Shown here: positions 24,361 to 32,339 of the stretch, piece by piece
Position numbering within the stretch: position 1 is the stretch's first letter
How the letters are laid out: each line of letters begins with the position of its first letter
Assembly (NCBI RefSeq): GCF_014196765.1
Contig: NZ_JACIEE010000015.1
Coordinates: 47,100-111,099 of the forward strand
From: Mycoplana azooxidifex
Lineage (GTDB): Bacteria; Pseudomonadota; Alphaproteobacteria; Rhizobiales; Rhizobiaceae
Direction: 5' to 3'
DNA length: 64,000 bases
Made by a program: the position numbers and the translations under genes
The notes under the pieces: model-generated
Told to the model about the DNA's origin: nothing
The model's database searches: none
The model's input: the letters and a program-made list of their open reading frames with translations, nothing else

Positions 24361-25047
24361 TCACCCGGTGAACGGCGTTGAGTATTTACGACGCGGCATG
24401 TTGGCGCTGCTGGACCCGCCGTAGCTGCCGACCAGCCCACCGAGCCCCTGCAGGATCCCGCCGATCGGCGAGATCGGCCGGTACGCATGCTGCTCGGCGA
24501 AATCCTGCGCGTAGGGCATGATGGCTGAGTTGCCCGCGGCCTTGTTCGAAGATGTGCCGATGTCGCGGCCGGCCTGCGTGTCGAGGAAATTCTGCTCGAG
24601 CAGCATGTCACCGTAGCTGCCCAACCGGCCGAGGGCCTTGGCCTGTTCCTTGCTCTCGCCCAAGGCGGCTTTCATGCGCCGGGCCATATCGCCGGAAACA
24701 AGTTCGGGCTCCGAACCGGAAATGGGCGCGACAGCCGCGCCGGCCGCTTCGTCCGCGGGGGCTGCCGCAGCCTCGGTGAGCTCATCCGACCGGGTGTCCT
24801 GCGCCTTCTGCTGGTCGGCTTCCATTTGCTCGGCAGATGCGTCGGACATGCGCTTGTTGAACGTGTCGCGGCCTTCTTCGGCAAGCTGCTTGTTCTTGAC
24901 CAACGTTTCGCGCATGGCCTGGTTGCGGGCCTCGGCGATCTCTCGCTGCTGCTTTTCCTGCTGCTTCTGTTGCGTGACCGTGCCGGCCACGCTGAGACCG
25001 GCGCCGAGAAGGGCCGGCAACCAAGCGGCTTCAAGTCCGAAACACAT
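24361..25047 (-). CDS. internal virion protein (T7 gp14-like)
   Basis: 228 aa. A hydrophobic N-terminal helix (AAWLPALLGAGLSVAGTV) is followed by a Gln/Glu/Arg coiled coil (QQKQQEKQQREIAEARNQAM), an Ala-rich linker and a Gly/Ser-rich end. This matches the profile of gp14-type inner-core proteins that enter the host envelope during ejection. ATG overlaps the previous stop (TAATG). Confidence 0.6.
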   Translation of the reverse strand: MCFGLEAAWLPALLGAGLSVAGTVTQQKQQEKQQREIAEARNQAMRETLVKNKQLAEEGRDTFNKRMSDASAEQMEADQQKAQDTRSDELTEAAAAPADEAAGAAVAPISGSEPELVSGDMARRMKAALGESKEQAKALGRLGSYGDMLLEQNFLDTQAGRDIGTSSNKAAGNSAIMPYAQDFAEQHAYRPISPIGGILQGLGGLVGSYGGSSSANMPRRKYSTPFTG

Positions 25048-25802
25048 TATTGCACCACCCTTCCCGACCCCTTGGTCGAGTAATTGCTCGTGTAGCTGCG
25101 CGTCGGGGCAGACGACGAAGCCTGGACGTAATTCTGGAACGGCGTGAGCGCGCTCGCGAAGATTTGGCCAAGGGGCGAGTACTGCGGCGGGGCCACGAGC
25201 GTCGTCGCGGCACCCTGCGCCTGCGCGTTGACGCTCATCGGGTCGGCGGACGCCTCGTTGATGGAGTAGAGATTCGATTTGGACTGCTCGACCGAACTCC
25301 GCAGCTTGTTCGAAGCGTCGAGCGCCTCATTGGCGATGTTCGTCTTCGCCGTAGAATACTCTTTCGACAGATCGGCGCGCGAAGCGTTGCCGACCGACGA
25401 ATCCAGCATGCCCCGGTCAGCCAGCGTCGCGACCAGCTTGTCGCCGGTCTTGTTGAACTGGTCCGTGACCTGGGGATTGTAGTAGCCGGTGTAGTCGTCG
25501 CGGTAGTCGGAGAAATACTTGTCGTCGAACTTGGTGAAACGCTTGTCGATGGCGGTCTTGCCGAGATCGAGCAGGTACTGGCGCTCCATCTCCTGCATTT
25601 CCATGCTCGCACGCGCGTCGGAGCCGAACTTGTCGCGCGAGGGCTCCCATGCGTCGAGATTGGAGAGTTTGGAGAGATTGCCGCCTTTTTTGGCAGCAGC
25701 GACGTTGTCCTTCGCCCACGTGTCGAACTGGGTGCGGTAAAGCTCCCACTTGTCGTCTTCATATGGATTGTAAGGCTTATCGCCGCCGCCGCCACCGCAC
25801 AT
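25047..25802 (-). CDS. structural/internal virion protein
   Basis: 251 aa from ATG 25802 (MCGGGGGDKPYN). It has a Gly run after the start, then Lys/Asp/Tyr-rich helical text and repeats of DYRDDYTGYYN type. I recognise no family; position within the tail/ejection module implies a virion role. Confidence 0.5.
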   Translation of the reverse strand: MCGGGGGDKPYNPYEDDKWELYRTQFDTWAKDNVAAAKKGGNLSKLSNLDAWEPSRDKFGSDARASMEMQEMERQYLLDLGKTAIDKRFTKFDDKYFSDYRDDYTGYYNPQVTDQFNKTGDKLVATLADRGMLDSSVGNASRADLSKEYSTAKTNIANEALDASNKLRSSVEQSKSNLYSINEASADPMSVNAQAQGAATTLVAPPQYSPLGQIFASALTPFQNYVQASSSAPTRSYTSNYSTKGSGRVVQ

Positions 25803-25898
25803 CGCTGTCGTCCCTGGGTTACCAGAACACCGGGGCAGCGACATCCGGCTCGTAACGACTGCGAGAATGGCCGAAACTAACAAAAAACCTCGGGCGTG

Positions 25899-26321
25899 TC
25901 ACGCCCACAGGAAAACTTTGTCGCCCTTGTATTCTCCGATGCCGACGGCGCCCATGGCCTTCATCCAGCGTGGGAAATTCGGGTCGGGGGATTTGGAGAT
26001 GGTGAAGATGTCTCCGTACTCGGCTGCCCGCTCCTTCATGAACCGCTGGAACTCGCGGCGGCGGCCGAGGCTGCGCTCGAAAAACCCGTCGGCGCCCACC
26101 ATGAACGTCAGCACCGATTCTCCTTCCTGCGCGAATGCGATGAGGCTGATAGGTGCGCCGCGCTCGAGGATCGCGAAGTGCTCGCCCCGCGCGGCGAACT
26201 TGAGGTACCTGTCGAGCACCGTGTCCCGGTCCCACCCGTAGATGGCCATTTCCGCTTTCGTCTGAGGGCACAATCTGGCGAACACATGGACGACATGCTC
26301 GGCGCGCGCCTCAACGATCAT
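25899..26321 (-). CDS. T7 gp13-like / GNAT-fold virion protein
   Basis: 140 aa from ATG 26321, coupled to the nozzle gene stop (ATGA). It reads like the small GNAT-related proteins next to podoviral tail tube genes: EHFAILERGAPISLIAFAQEGESVLTFMV, then WMKAMGAVGIGEYKGDKVFLW. Such proteins are needed for assembly but have no proven acetyltransferase activity. It sits exactly where gp13 sits, after the gp12-like gene. Confidence 0.6.
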   Translation of the reverse strand: MIVEARAEHVVHVFARLCPQTKAEMAIYGWDRDTVLDRYLKFAARGEHFAILERGAPISLIAFAQEGESVLTFMVGADGFFERSLGRRREFQRFMKERAAEYGDIFTISKSPDPNFPRWMKAMGAVGIGEYKGDKVFLWA

Positions 26322-28417
26322 TGCTTCTCCCCGCCCTGGAAGTGCGTTGCCGTCGAAGAAAGCGACGCATAGCCCGCCGTGTCGCAGGTGTAGCGCATGG
26401 CGAAAACCCCGACATAACCCGGCATCCACGCCGCCTCGCGGCCATACGTCACGCCGTCCAGTCGACCGACCTCGACCGTCTTCGTCTCATCATTCGGGTC
26501 GACAAGCACTTCGACCTTCCAGACGTTCGATGCCGCGTGGTCGTAGCTGCGCAGCTGCTTCATTGATGCCGGGTCCTGCGCCGACAGGAATGGCGTCTCC
26601 ACCACGACCGGAAATTCTTCGTCGTCGGGGTATGCGCGGCGATCGGCGCCGCCATAGGTGTAGATCGTGTTGCCAGACCGCAGATAGACGTCTTGCGTCG
26701 TCCGAACGATCTCGTCGACCGGCGCGCCGACGTCGAGGTACGACCATGCGGTGATCTTCGACGTCGGGAAATAGGACAGCACGACGATCTGGTCGCCGAT
26801 GGCCATGAAGAAGCGGCCGTCCCTGCCCTCGACGATGCTTTTGGCCCGGCCGACCTCAAGATCCTCCGTATCGCCGAGCAGTTCCTGGATGTACGGGTCG
26901 ATCGCGTTGCCGATGTCACTGGCGAAAGCGGCGTCGTAGCCATCCCGGCTGCGCAGCGACCGCACGCCGCTCATGTCCAGGTAGTAGACATCGTTGGCGC
27001 CGTAGGAGACGATCGACCCGGCCGCCAAGGTGCCCGTGTTTTCCAGCGCTTGCGCGAACTGGATATTCTGTGCGTCGGCGGCAAGCGTGTAGATCACGAC
27101 GGTGCTGCGGGCAAAGAACGCGACCTTGCCGTTGTATTCGGCGGCCCCCAGGAGATCGACCTTGCCGTTCGTCTGCGTCGAGACGCCGATGTAGCCCGCG
27201 CCGCTCGACGCTGTTGCGTCGGACCAGTTGGTCGGGTCATTCAGCTTGCTGTACTGGATTCGGTGCGCGATCGGCGCCCATATGCGCTGCTTGTGCACCA
27301 GCACGGACAGTGCGACGCGCGAGGCGCGCCCGGTCGTCGGATAACGGATACCGTTCAGCGTGATCCGCCACATATAGTTTTCGCCGAATGTGTCCCCGCC
27401 GATCTCGACCTGGGCCAGTTTCGCGACCGGATTCACCGTCGTAACGCCGCCGGACATGTTGGTCGTGCCCACCGCGGCGGTACCTTCGACCGTGGCTGCG
27501 ACCACCCATCCGTTCGCCGTCGCGCCGAGCCCCTCCGCAGCCGTGATCGTGACCGTATCGCCGGCCACGGTGGCGTCGTAGCCATGCACCGAGGCGCCGT
27601 TGTTGATCGCGATGGAAAGCACGTTAGCGGTGTGCTCGTCCGAGCTCGACCACAGAACAGGGGCCGAGATGATGGATGCGCCGTTGACGGTCAGCGCCGA
27701 AATCTGGTTGCCCGGCCCCACACTGCCGCCAGTGACCTGGATTGTGCCGCTGGCTTTCGCCTCGGCGACAGCGACCACGTTGGCGCGCAAGATCGTGATC
27801 ACGGCCGTCGGCGCCGAGCTCGGCGTGTCGCCGCTTGCCGTCTGCGTGGTCAGGGTGAAGTCGACGCCGGGGACTTTCGCCTCGATGAAGACTCTGCGCC
27901 CCGCGTGTCGCGCCAAGACGGCCGGATTGTCGTTGATCATGCGCGTCAGCCGCTGCGCCACGGTCCCGAACGACGACGTTTCCTCCGCGAGCGTGTCCCA
28001 ATCTGAGATCACCGTGCCGTCGTAGTAGTGGTGGACAGACCCGTTTTCGTAGCCAGCCACCACATAGAGCTTCCCGTCGAAATCCTTGACGTCGTAGATT
28101 CGACGCATGTCGTAGGACATTTCCGACGTGCCCCCCGGAATCTCGGCCTGCAAGCGCTGGTACTGGATGTCAGGCGGCAGCCCTGCCGGGGCCGTCTCCG
28201 CACTGCCAAACACGTAAAGCTGGTCGTCCAGTTCGGCGAGGCCGAATGTCCCCTCCGGAAGGGTGTGCGTCGCAACGAACTTCTTCGCGCGCTCGATATC
28301 GCCGCCACGGGTGATGAAACCGTTCTGCAGGCGCCAGAGTGTGCCGGGGATGCCGACCGCGCGTGGCCGGCGGCGGTCCATGCCGTACTTGAAGTCGTTG
28401 ACCGCTAAATACGCCAT
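26318..28417 (-). CDS. tail nozzle protein (T7 gp12 / tubular protein B-like)
   Basis: 699 aa, beta-rich throughout. Propeller-like repeated strands appear (for example QLYVFGSAE, KLYVVAGYENGSV, KVAFFARSTVVIYTL, DVYYLDMSGVRSL, RFFMAIGDQIVVLSY), with an inserted Ig-like region (about 190-330). It follows the adaptor gene directly with a one-base overlap, as gp12 follows gp11. Likely a six-copy nozzle of the short tail. Confidence 0.7.
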   Translation of the reverse strand: MAYLAVNDFKYGMDRRRPRAVGIPGTLWRLQNGFITRGGDIERAKKFVATHTLPEGTFGLAELDDQLYVFGSAETAPAGLPPDIQYQRLQAEIPGGTSEMSYDMRRIYDVKDFDGKLYVVAGYENGSVHHYYDGTVISDWDTLAEETSSFGTVAQRLTRMINDNPAVLARHAGRRVFIEAKVPGVDFTLTTQTASGDTPSSAPTAVITILRANVVAVAEAKASGTIQVTGGSVGPGNQISALTVNGASIISAPVLWSSSDEHTANVLSIAINNGASVHGYDATVAGDTVTITAAEGLGATANGWVVAATVEGTAAVGTTNMSGGVTTVNPVAKLAQVEIGGDTFGENYMWRITLNGIRYPTTGRASRVALSVLVHKQRIWAPIAHRIQYSKLNDPTNWSDATASSGAGYIGVSTQTNGKVDLLGAAEYNGKVAFFARSTVVIYTLAADAQNIQFAQALENTGTLAAGSIVSYGANDVYYLDMSGVRSLRSRDGYDAAFASDIGNAIDPYIQELLGDTEDLEVGRAKSIVEGRDGRFFMAIGDQIVVLSYFPTSKITAWSYLDVGAPVDEIVRTTQDVYLRSGNTIYTYGGADRRAYPDDEEFPVVVETPFLSAQDPASMKQLRSYDHAASNVWKVEVLVDPNDETKTVEVGRLDGVTYGREAAWMPGYVGVFAMRYTCDTAGYASLSSTATHFQGGEKQ

Positions 28418-29136
28418 CAGTCCATGCCTGAGATTCGCACGACGGCCCGGCCGCTCTCATAGCGGTCCCGGCCGCTCTGCAGCCCGATCTGCACCGGTGA
28501 TTGATCGGAGAGGCTGGCTCGGACGCCGAGCAGGCGAAGGTGTTCGTTGGCAATGTCGACCTTGGCCTTGGCTCCGGCGGCGTCGACCGGCATCAGCAGT
28601 TCCGCCGCCGAAAGCAGCACGACGACGATGTCGTCGACCAGGCAAAGATCGCTGTCGCTGACCATCGTGTCGGCGCGCTGGTAGCCTTCGAAGTAGAGGT
28701 ATTGCGCCGAGCTATCCGGCAAGGGCCAGATTTCGACCTGCGTGCGGTTGGCGGTGATGTCGAACTGCGTGCCCCACTTGAGCGCCGGCGAGGACCGTTC
28801 GTTCTCTTCCGGGTCGAACGCCTCGTAGTCCTCGAAATTGATGCCGCGGCGCAGGTGGTAGAAGGACCCGCCATACTTGACCTTGGCGACCGTGATGCGC
28901 TCGAGGTCGAGCCCTGCGGGCAGATCGTAGTAGCGCTGACCGCCATTGAGCGTGATGCGGGGGAACTTCCGCAGCAGAAACTCCCAATTCCTGCGCATCG
29001 CAAGCACTTGGGCGTTTCTGTTGAGAGTCTGCTTCAAGGACGCGATGTCCTCGACGCCAACGGCGGGGCTTTGCGATCGACGGAGTTCCGCCCGCAACTG
29101 CAAGATCAGTTCGCTGAACGCAACGCCCCGCGCCAT
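28417..29136 (-). CDS. portal-tail adaptor (T7 gp11-like)
   Basis: 239 aa. Helical N-terminus (FSELILQLRAELRRSQSPAVG, LKQTLNRNAQVLAMRRNWEFLL) then beta strands and a C-terminal helix set; typical of podoviral head-to-tail adaptors with a conserved N-terminal helix bundle. Order capsid, decoration, small gene, adaptor, nozzle supports it. Confidence 0.65.
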   Translation of the reverse strand: MARGVAFSELILQLRAELRRSQSPAVGVEDIASLKQTLNRNAQVLAMRRNWEFLLRKFPRITLNGGQRYYDLPAGLDLERITVAKVKYGGSFYHLRRGINFEDYEAFDPEENERSSPALKWGTQFDITANRTQVEIWPLPDSSAQYLYFEGYQRADTMVSDSDLCLVDDIVVVLLSAAELLMPVDAAGAKAKVDIANEHLRLLGVRASLSDQSPVQIGLQSGRDRYESGRAVVRISGMD

Positions 29137-29147
29137 CGGCCGGCTCC

Positions 29148-29546
29148 TTACTCGAGACCTTCGGCCAGGCGGGCGATCTCGTCGTCATCCGCGAGGTCGG
29201 CTTCGTCGATGACCGGCTTGGGCTCGGCCTTCGCCTTGCCCTTCTTCTCGGGCGCGAAGCCCGGAAGGTGCTCGGGCAGTTCGCCAGCAACGCCGAAGAT
29301 GCCGTTGATGGAGCGGATTTCGTCGATGGTGCGGAGCGCCTTGCCGTACATCAGCGTGAGTTCGCCGCGCAGCTGGATCGAGCTCATCTTGGCCTCGCCG
29401 GCCGGTACGATGTCGGCGACGGAGTCAGCGCCGTGGATGGTGCGCAGGACGATAATCTCGGCTGCGGAAATCTGCGATTTGGGGACTTCGTTATAGAGGG
29501 ATCCGGAAAGCCGGACCTTGCAGTTGTAAAGGTGCATGTCTCGCAT
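29148..29546 (-). CDS. hypothetical structural-module protein
   Basis: 132 aa; ATG 29546 or 29537 may be used. An N-terminal beta/helical part (YNCKVRLSGSLYNEVPKSQISAAEIIVLR) is followed by an acidic Lys/Glu/Asp tail. It is of the kind often annotated as phage head-tail or hypothetical protein between capsid and adaptor genes. Upstream at 29600-29620 are two CGAC-rich elements that may hold a promoter. Confidence 0.55.
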   Translation of the reverse strand: MRDMHLYNCKVRLSGSLYNEVPKSQISAAEIIVLRTIHGADSVADIVPAGEAKMSSIQLRGELTLMYGKALRTIDEIRSINGIFGVAGELPEHLPGFAPEKKGKAKAEPKPVIDEADLADDDEIARLAEGLE

Positions 29547-29628
29547 CCTTGCTTGAGCAGAAGGGGGCCGGTCGCCCGGTCCCCCTCACGTTATCTGTAG
29601 GTCGACAAAATGTCGATACCTTCGACAG

Positions 29629-30090
29629 TTACGGCAGCAGGTTCTGGTTGTTCAGCTGGCTCTTGAGAAGGTTGTAGCCGGCGACAAGCTGGTTGGTTTT
29701 CGCTGCCAGGGACGCCAGCTGGTTGGCCAGCGTCGCCTCGGTGTAGGAGCCGGGGACATCCGCGAGCGTGTTCGACGCCGTGCCGCCCGTACTGTCGGTC
29801 AGCGCGACGATGTCCGCATACTCCGCGAGCGGAAGCTGCAGCACCAACGGCTTGCCGGCCGGGAGCGACGTCGCGTCCTTGTATGTCAGCGTCGCCGAGG
29901 ACCCGCCGTAGGACAGCGTGAACGTGTCGGCGGCCTGGGCCAGTACGTTCTGCAGGCCCGATGCGACGAGAACTTCGCCGGACTGCGCGTAGCTGGCGGC
30001 ATTGCGGCCGCCGGGGTAGGTGAACGTGACGGTAGCGTCCGTCGCCACTGCGGACGACGGCGTCACCGTGATTTTATCGAAAGTTGCCAT
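29629..30090 (-). CDS. head decoration-like protein
   Basis: 153 aa, beta-rich N-terminal part (ITVTPSSAVATDATVTFTYPGG, TFTLSYGGSSATLTYKD) and a helical C-terminus with Asn/Gln repeats (YNLLKSQLNNQNLLP). It directly follows the capsid gene, the usual site of a cement/decoration protein. No specific family recognised. Confidence 0.55.
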   Translation of the reverse strand: MATFDKITVTPSSAVATDATVTFTYPGGRNAASYAQSGEVLVASGLQNVLAQAADTFTLSYGGSSATLTYKDATSLPAGKPLVLQLPLAEYADIVALTDSTGGTASNTLADVPGSYTEATLANQLASLAAKTNQLVAGYNLLKSQLNNQNLLP

Positions 30091-30151
30091 TTGCCTAATC
30101 TCCGGGTTTCGTGATGACGAAAGCGGCAGCCGAAGCCGCCGCGATCAGTGA

Positions 30152-31195
30152 TCAAGCGATCGAGTAAACGCCCTGCGCGTTGCGCTGCGTGCAGACGAGG
30201 CCGCCGACCCAGGTGAGAGCACGGTAGAAGACGTACTTCGACTCGGGGCGAGCCGGATTGTGCTTCTTCATGCTTTCGCCTTCGATGACCATCGGGTGCA
30301 GGCGCTTCGTGTCGAGCACGTAGCAGTATTTCGAGCGGCCCATGTCGTCGAGCGTCGGGTCGTACTCGAAATTCACGCCCTTGAAGCTGATGTCGGCGAT
30401 GGAGGCATCGGTCGACTTCTTCGCGGTCCAGCCCTCGAGCGTGTAATTGCCCTTGGCGCGCAGTTCCTTCTCCATCCACTCCAGCCACGCGGAGCCGCAG
30501 AGAACGGAGTCCGGACGGCCGCCGTAGCGACGCAGCTGGCGCCATTCGCTCTGGAGCTTCTGGACGACAAGCTGTGCATCGGCGCTTGCGGTGCTGAGAC
30601 CGAGCGACGCGCGGTTGCGCCACCAGGCGTTTGCCGACTGGTCGATGCCGAGAACGACGGTGGCCGTGGTCGGGTCGTCGAGCACGAAGGACCGGATGCC
30701 GGGGACCTCCTTGGCGTCCTGGGAACCATCCATCCAGAACATGTTGTTCATGCCCCGGTCGGTGCCTTCCATCATGTCCTCGACCTTGTCCTTCATCAGG
30801 TTGGCGAGAACAGTCTTGTCGCGCTGCGAGTGCTTGCGCTCGCCTTCACCGTTCGAAGTGTCGGTGACGGAGATGCCGTCCTTGAGCAGTTCGTGCATCG
30901 TGACTTCGATGCCCGAGTGGATCAGCTTCCACGGGGCGCGGCCCCGCTTGATGTTCGCCGGGTTGGCGTAGCCGACCGTGTCGTTGTGCTCGAAACCCTG
31001 GATGTCAGTGGTGTATTCACCCTTGACGCCGAAGGTGATCTCTTCCTTGCCGCCGGGGAAGGACTCTTCCTTGGCCATCATGGCCTTGAGAAGCGGCTTC
31101 TCCTGCAGCGACTGCGAGCGCACGTCGGGGGTCTTGTAGTGGTAGTCGATTGCCGCGTTGGCGACGTTTTCGATTTCCTGAGCCGTAAAAGACAT
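30152..31195 (-). CDS. major capsid protein (HK97-fold)
   Basis: 347 aa. The opening helix, E-loop-like GKEEITFGVKGEYTTDIQGF and the P-domain text (RSKYCYVLDTKRLHPMVIEG, RALTWVGGLVCTQRNAQGVY) are of the DUF5309/HK97-like group. Placement between scaffold and decoration genes agrees. No protease or delta-domain is fused; the separate scaffold would serve assembly. Confidence 0.82.
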   Translation of the reverse strand: MSFTAQEIENVANAAIDYHYKTPDVRSQSLQEKPLLKAMMAKEESFPGGKEEITFGVKGEYTTDIQGFEHNDTVGYANPANIKRGRAPWKLIHSGIEVTMHELLKDGISVTDTSNGEGERKHSQRDKTVLANLMKDKVEDMMEGTDRGMNNMFWMDGSQDAKEVPGIRSFVLDDPTTATVVLGIDQSANAWWRNRASLGLSTASADAQLVVQKLQSEWRQLRRYGGRPDSVLCGSAWLEWMEKELRAKGNYTLEGWTAKKSTDASIADISFKGVNFEYDPTLDDMGRSKYCYVLDTKRLHPMVIEGESMKKHNPARPESKYVFYRALTWVGGLVCTQRNAQGVYSIA

Positions 31196-31224
31196 TGCCT
31201 AATCCCTTTCAAGGATTCGGCTGA

Positions 31225-32268
31225 CTACTCGCCCAAAGCCTGGTTGATCGCGTCCATGTAGGTTGCAGGCTTCGACTGAGCGCCAGCGCCGGCAGGGCGG
31301 CCCGTCGTCGGCGTGATTGCCTGCGGTGCGGGGCGGAAAACCTTGAGACGGCCTTCAACCGTCTTGAGGCACCCATCCAGCAATTTCCGGACGCCGGCGA
31401 TGTCGCTCGGCAGATCCTGCGGTGCTGATTGGGCAATCCGGCGCAACTGCAGTTCAAGCTCGCTGTTGACGAGGTCCTGCTTCGTTGACCAATCCGGATC
31501 GGAAGTTTTCTTCTGCGCTGCCCAGGCGTCGCCGGCGCGCGTCATCATGTCGACGCGGTTGGCGTGTGCTCGCTCAGCGCTTTCACGCTGGTCTCGCTCG
31601 GTCGCGGCTTTCTCTCTCGCAGTCGCGTTCTCGCTGGACTTCCGCGACTTGTGCAGTTCCAGGGCGCGTTGGCGGGTGATGTACCCGGCCTCGACTTCCT
31701 GCTGCAGTTCCTGCGGAAGGATGTTGCCGGTCCTATCAAGAAGCTCCTGATAGATCGGCCCCATCAGCTGCAGGGCCTGGTCGTACCGCCCGGTCTGGAT
31801 CAGTGCGGAGATGTTCACCGCGTTGTCCAGGTCCTGATGGCTGACCGAGTTGGCCCGCATGAAGGATTCCAGTTTATCGATGCGCTCGGCACGCGGCCGT
31901 AACTCTTCGATCTGCTGGTCCCGTTCCGTGATCTGGCTTTCAGCCGCCTTTCGACGATCGACCAGTTCGCGGATGCGACTTTGAGCGGTGTGAGAATAGC
32001 TCTTGAGCTCGTCTTCGGTCGGGTCCTGCGGGCCGTCTGACCCGTTTTCGCCTCCCTCGTCGGCCTTGACCGTTTCGCCCGTGGGCTTTGAAGTCGAAGC
32101 TTCGTCACCACTCGCAGAGGCCGGTGATTCCTCCGTACTACCGAGCGCCGCGTCGATCGCGTCCTCGTAGCTTTTTACACCTTCGTTGGCAGGGGGCGAC
32201 TCTGCCTGGGAAACGCCCGAAACTTCCACGACACCGGTGTCGGCGCCAGCCGTTGACGAATCGGTCAT
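31225..32268 (-). CDS. scaffolding protein
   Basis: 347 aa. An acidic, disordered N-terminus (about 1-95, Ser/Glu/Asp-rich) is followed by a long coiled coil (about 105-280, QSRIRELVDRRKAAESQITERD...) and a short basic Ala/Pro/Thr C-terminus, which is how podoviral scaffolds bind capsid. It lies between portal and capsid. A sigma70-type promoter overlaps the portal stop just upstream. Confidence 0.8.
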   Translation of the reverse strand: MTDSSTAGADTGVVEVSGVSQAESPPANEGVKSYEDAIDAALGSTEESPASASGDEASTSKPTGETVKADEGGENGSDGPQDPTEDELKSYSHTAQSRIRELVDRRKAAESQITERDQQIEELRPRAERIDKLESFMRANSVSHQDLDNAVNISALIQTGRYDQALQLMGPIYQELLDRTGNILPQELQQEVEAGYITRQRALELHKSRKSSENATAREKAATERDQRESAERAHANRVDMMTRAGDAWAAQKKTSDPDWSTKQDLVNSELELQLRRIAQSAPQDLPSDIAGVRKLLDGCLKTVEGRLKVFRPAPQAITPTTGRPAGAGAQSKPATYMDAINQALGE

Positions 32269-32309
32269 ACGTCCAAATCTCCTGCGACACGCGAACGGTG
32301 TCGTTCGCT

Positions 32310-32339
32310 TTTATTCGCATCTTTCGACATTCTCGTCAA
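32310..32339 (-). promoter_or_regulatory. sigma70-type promoter of scaffold-capsid genes
   Basis: Minus strand TTGACG (32339-32334), 18-bp spacer, AATAAA (32315-32310). The -35 overlaps the portal stop. The leader has a GCGAACG/CGTTCGC hairpin (32291-32308) before the ribosome site. Confidence 0.6.
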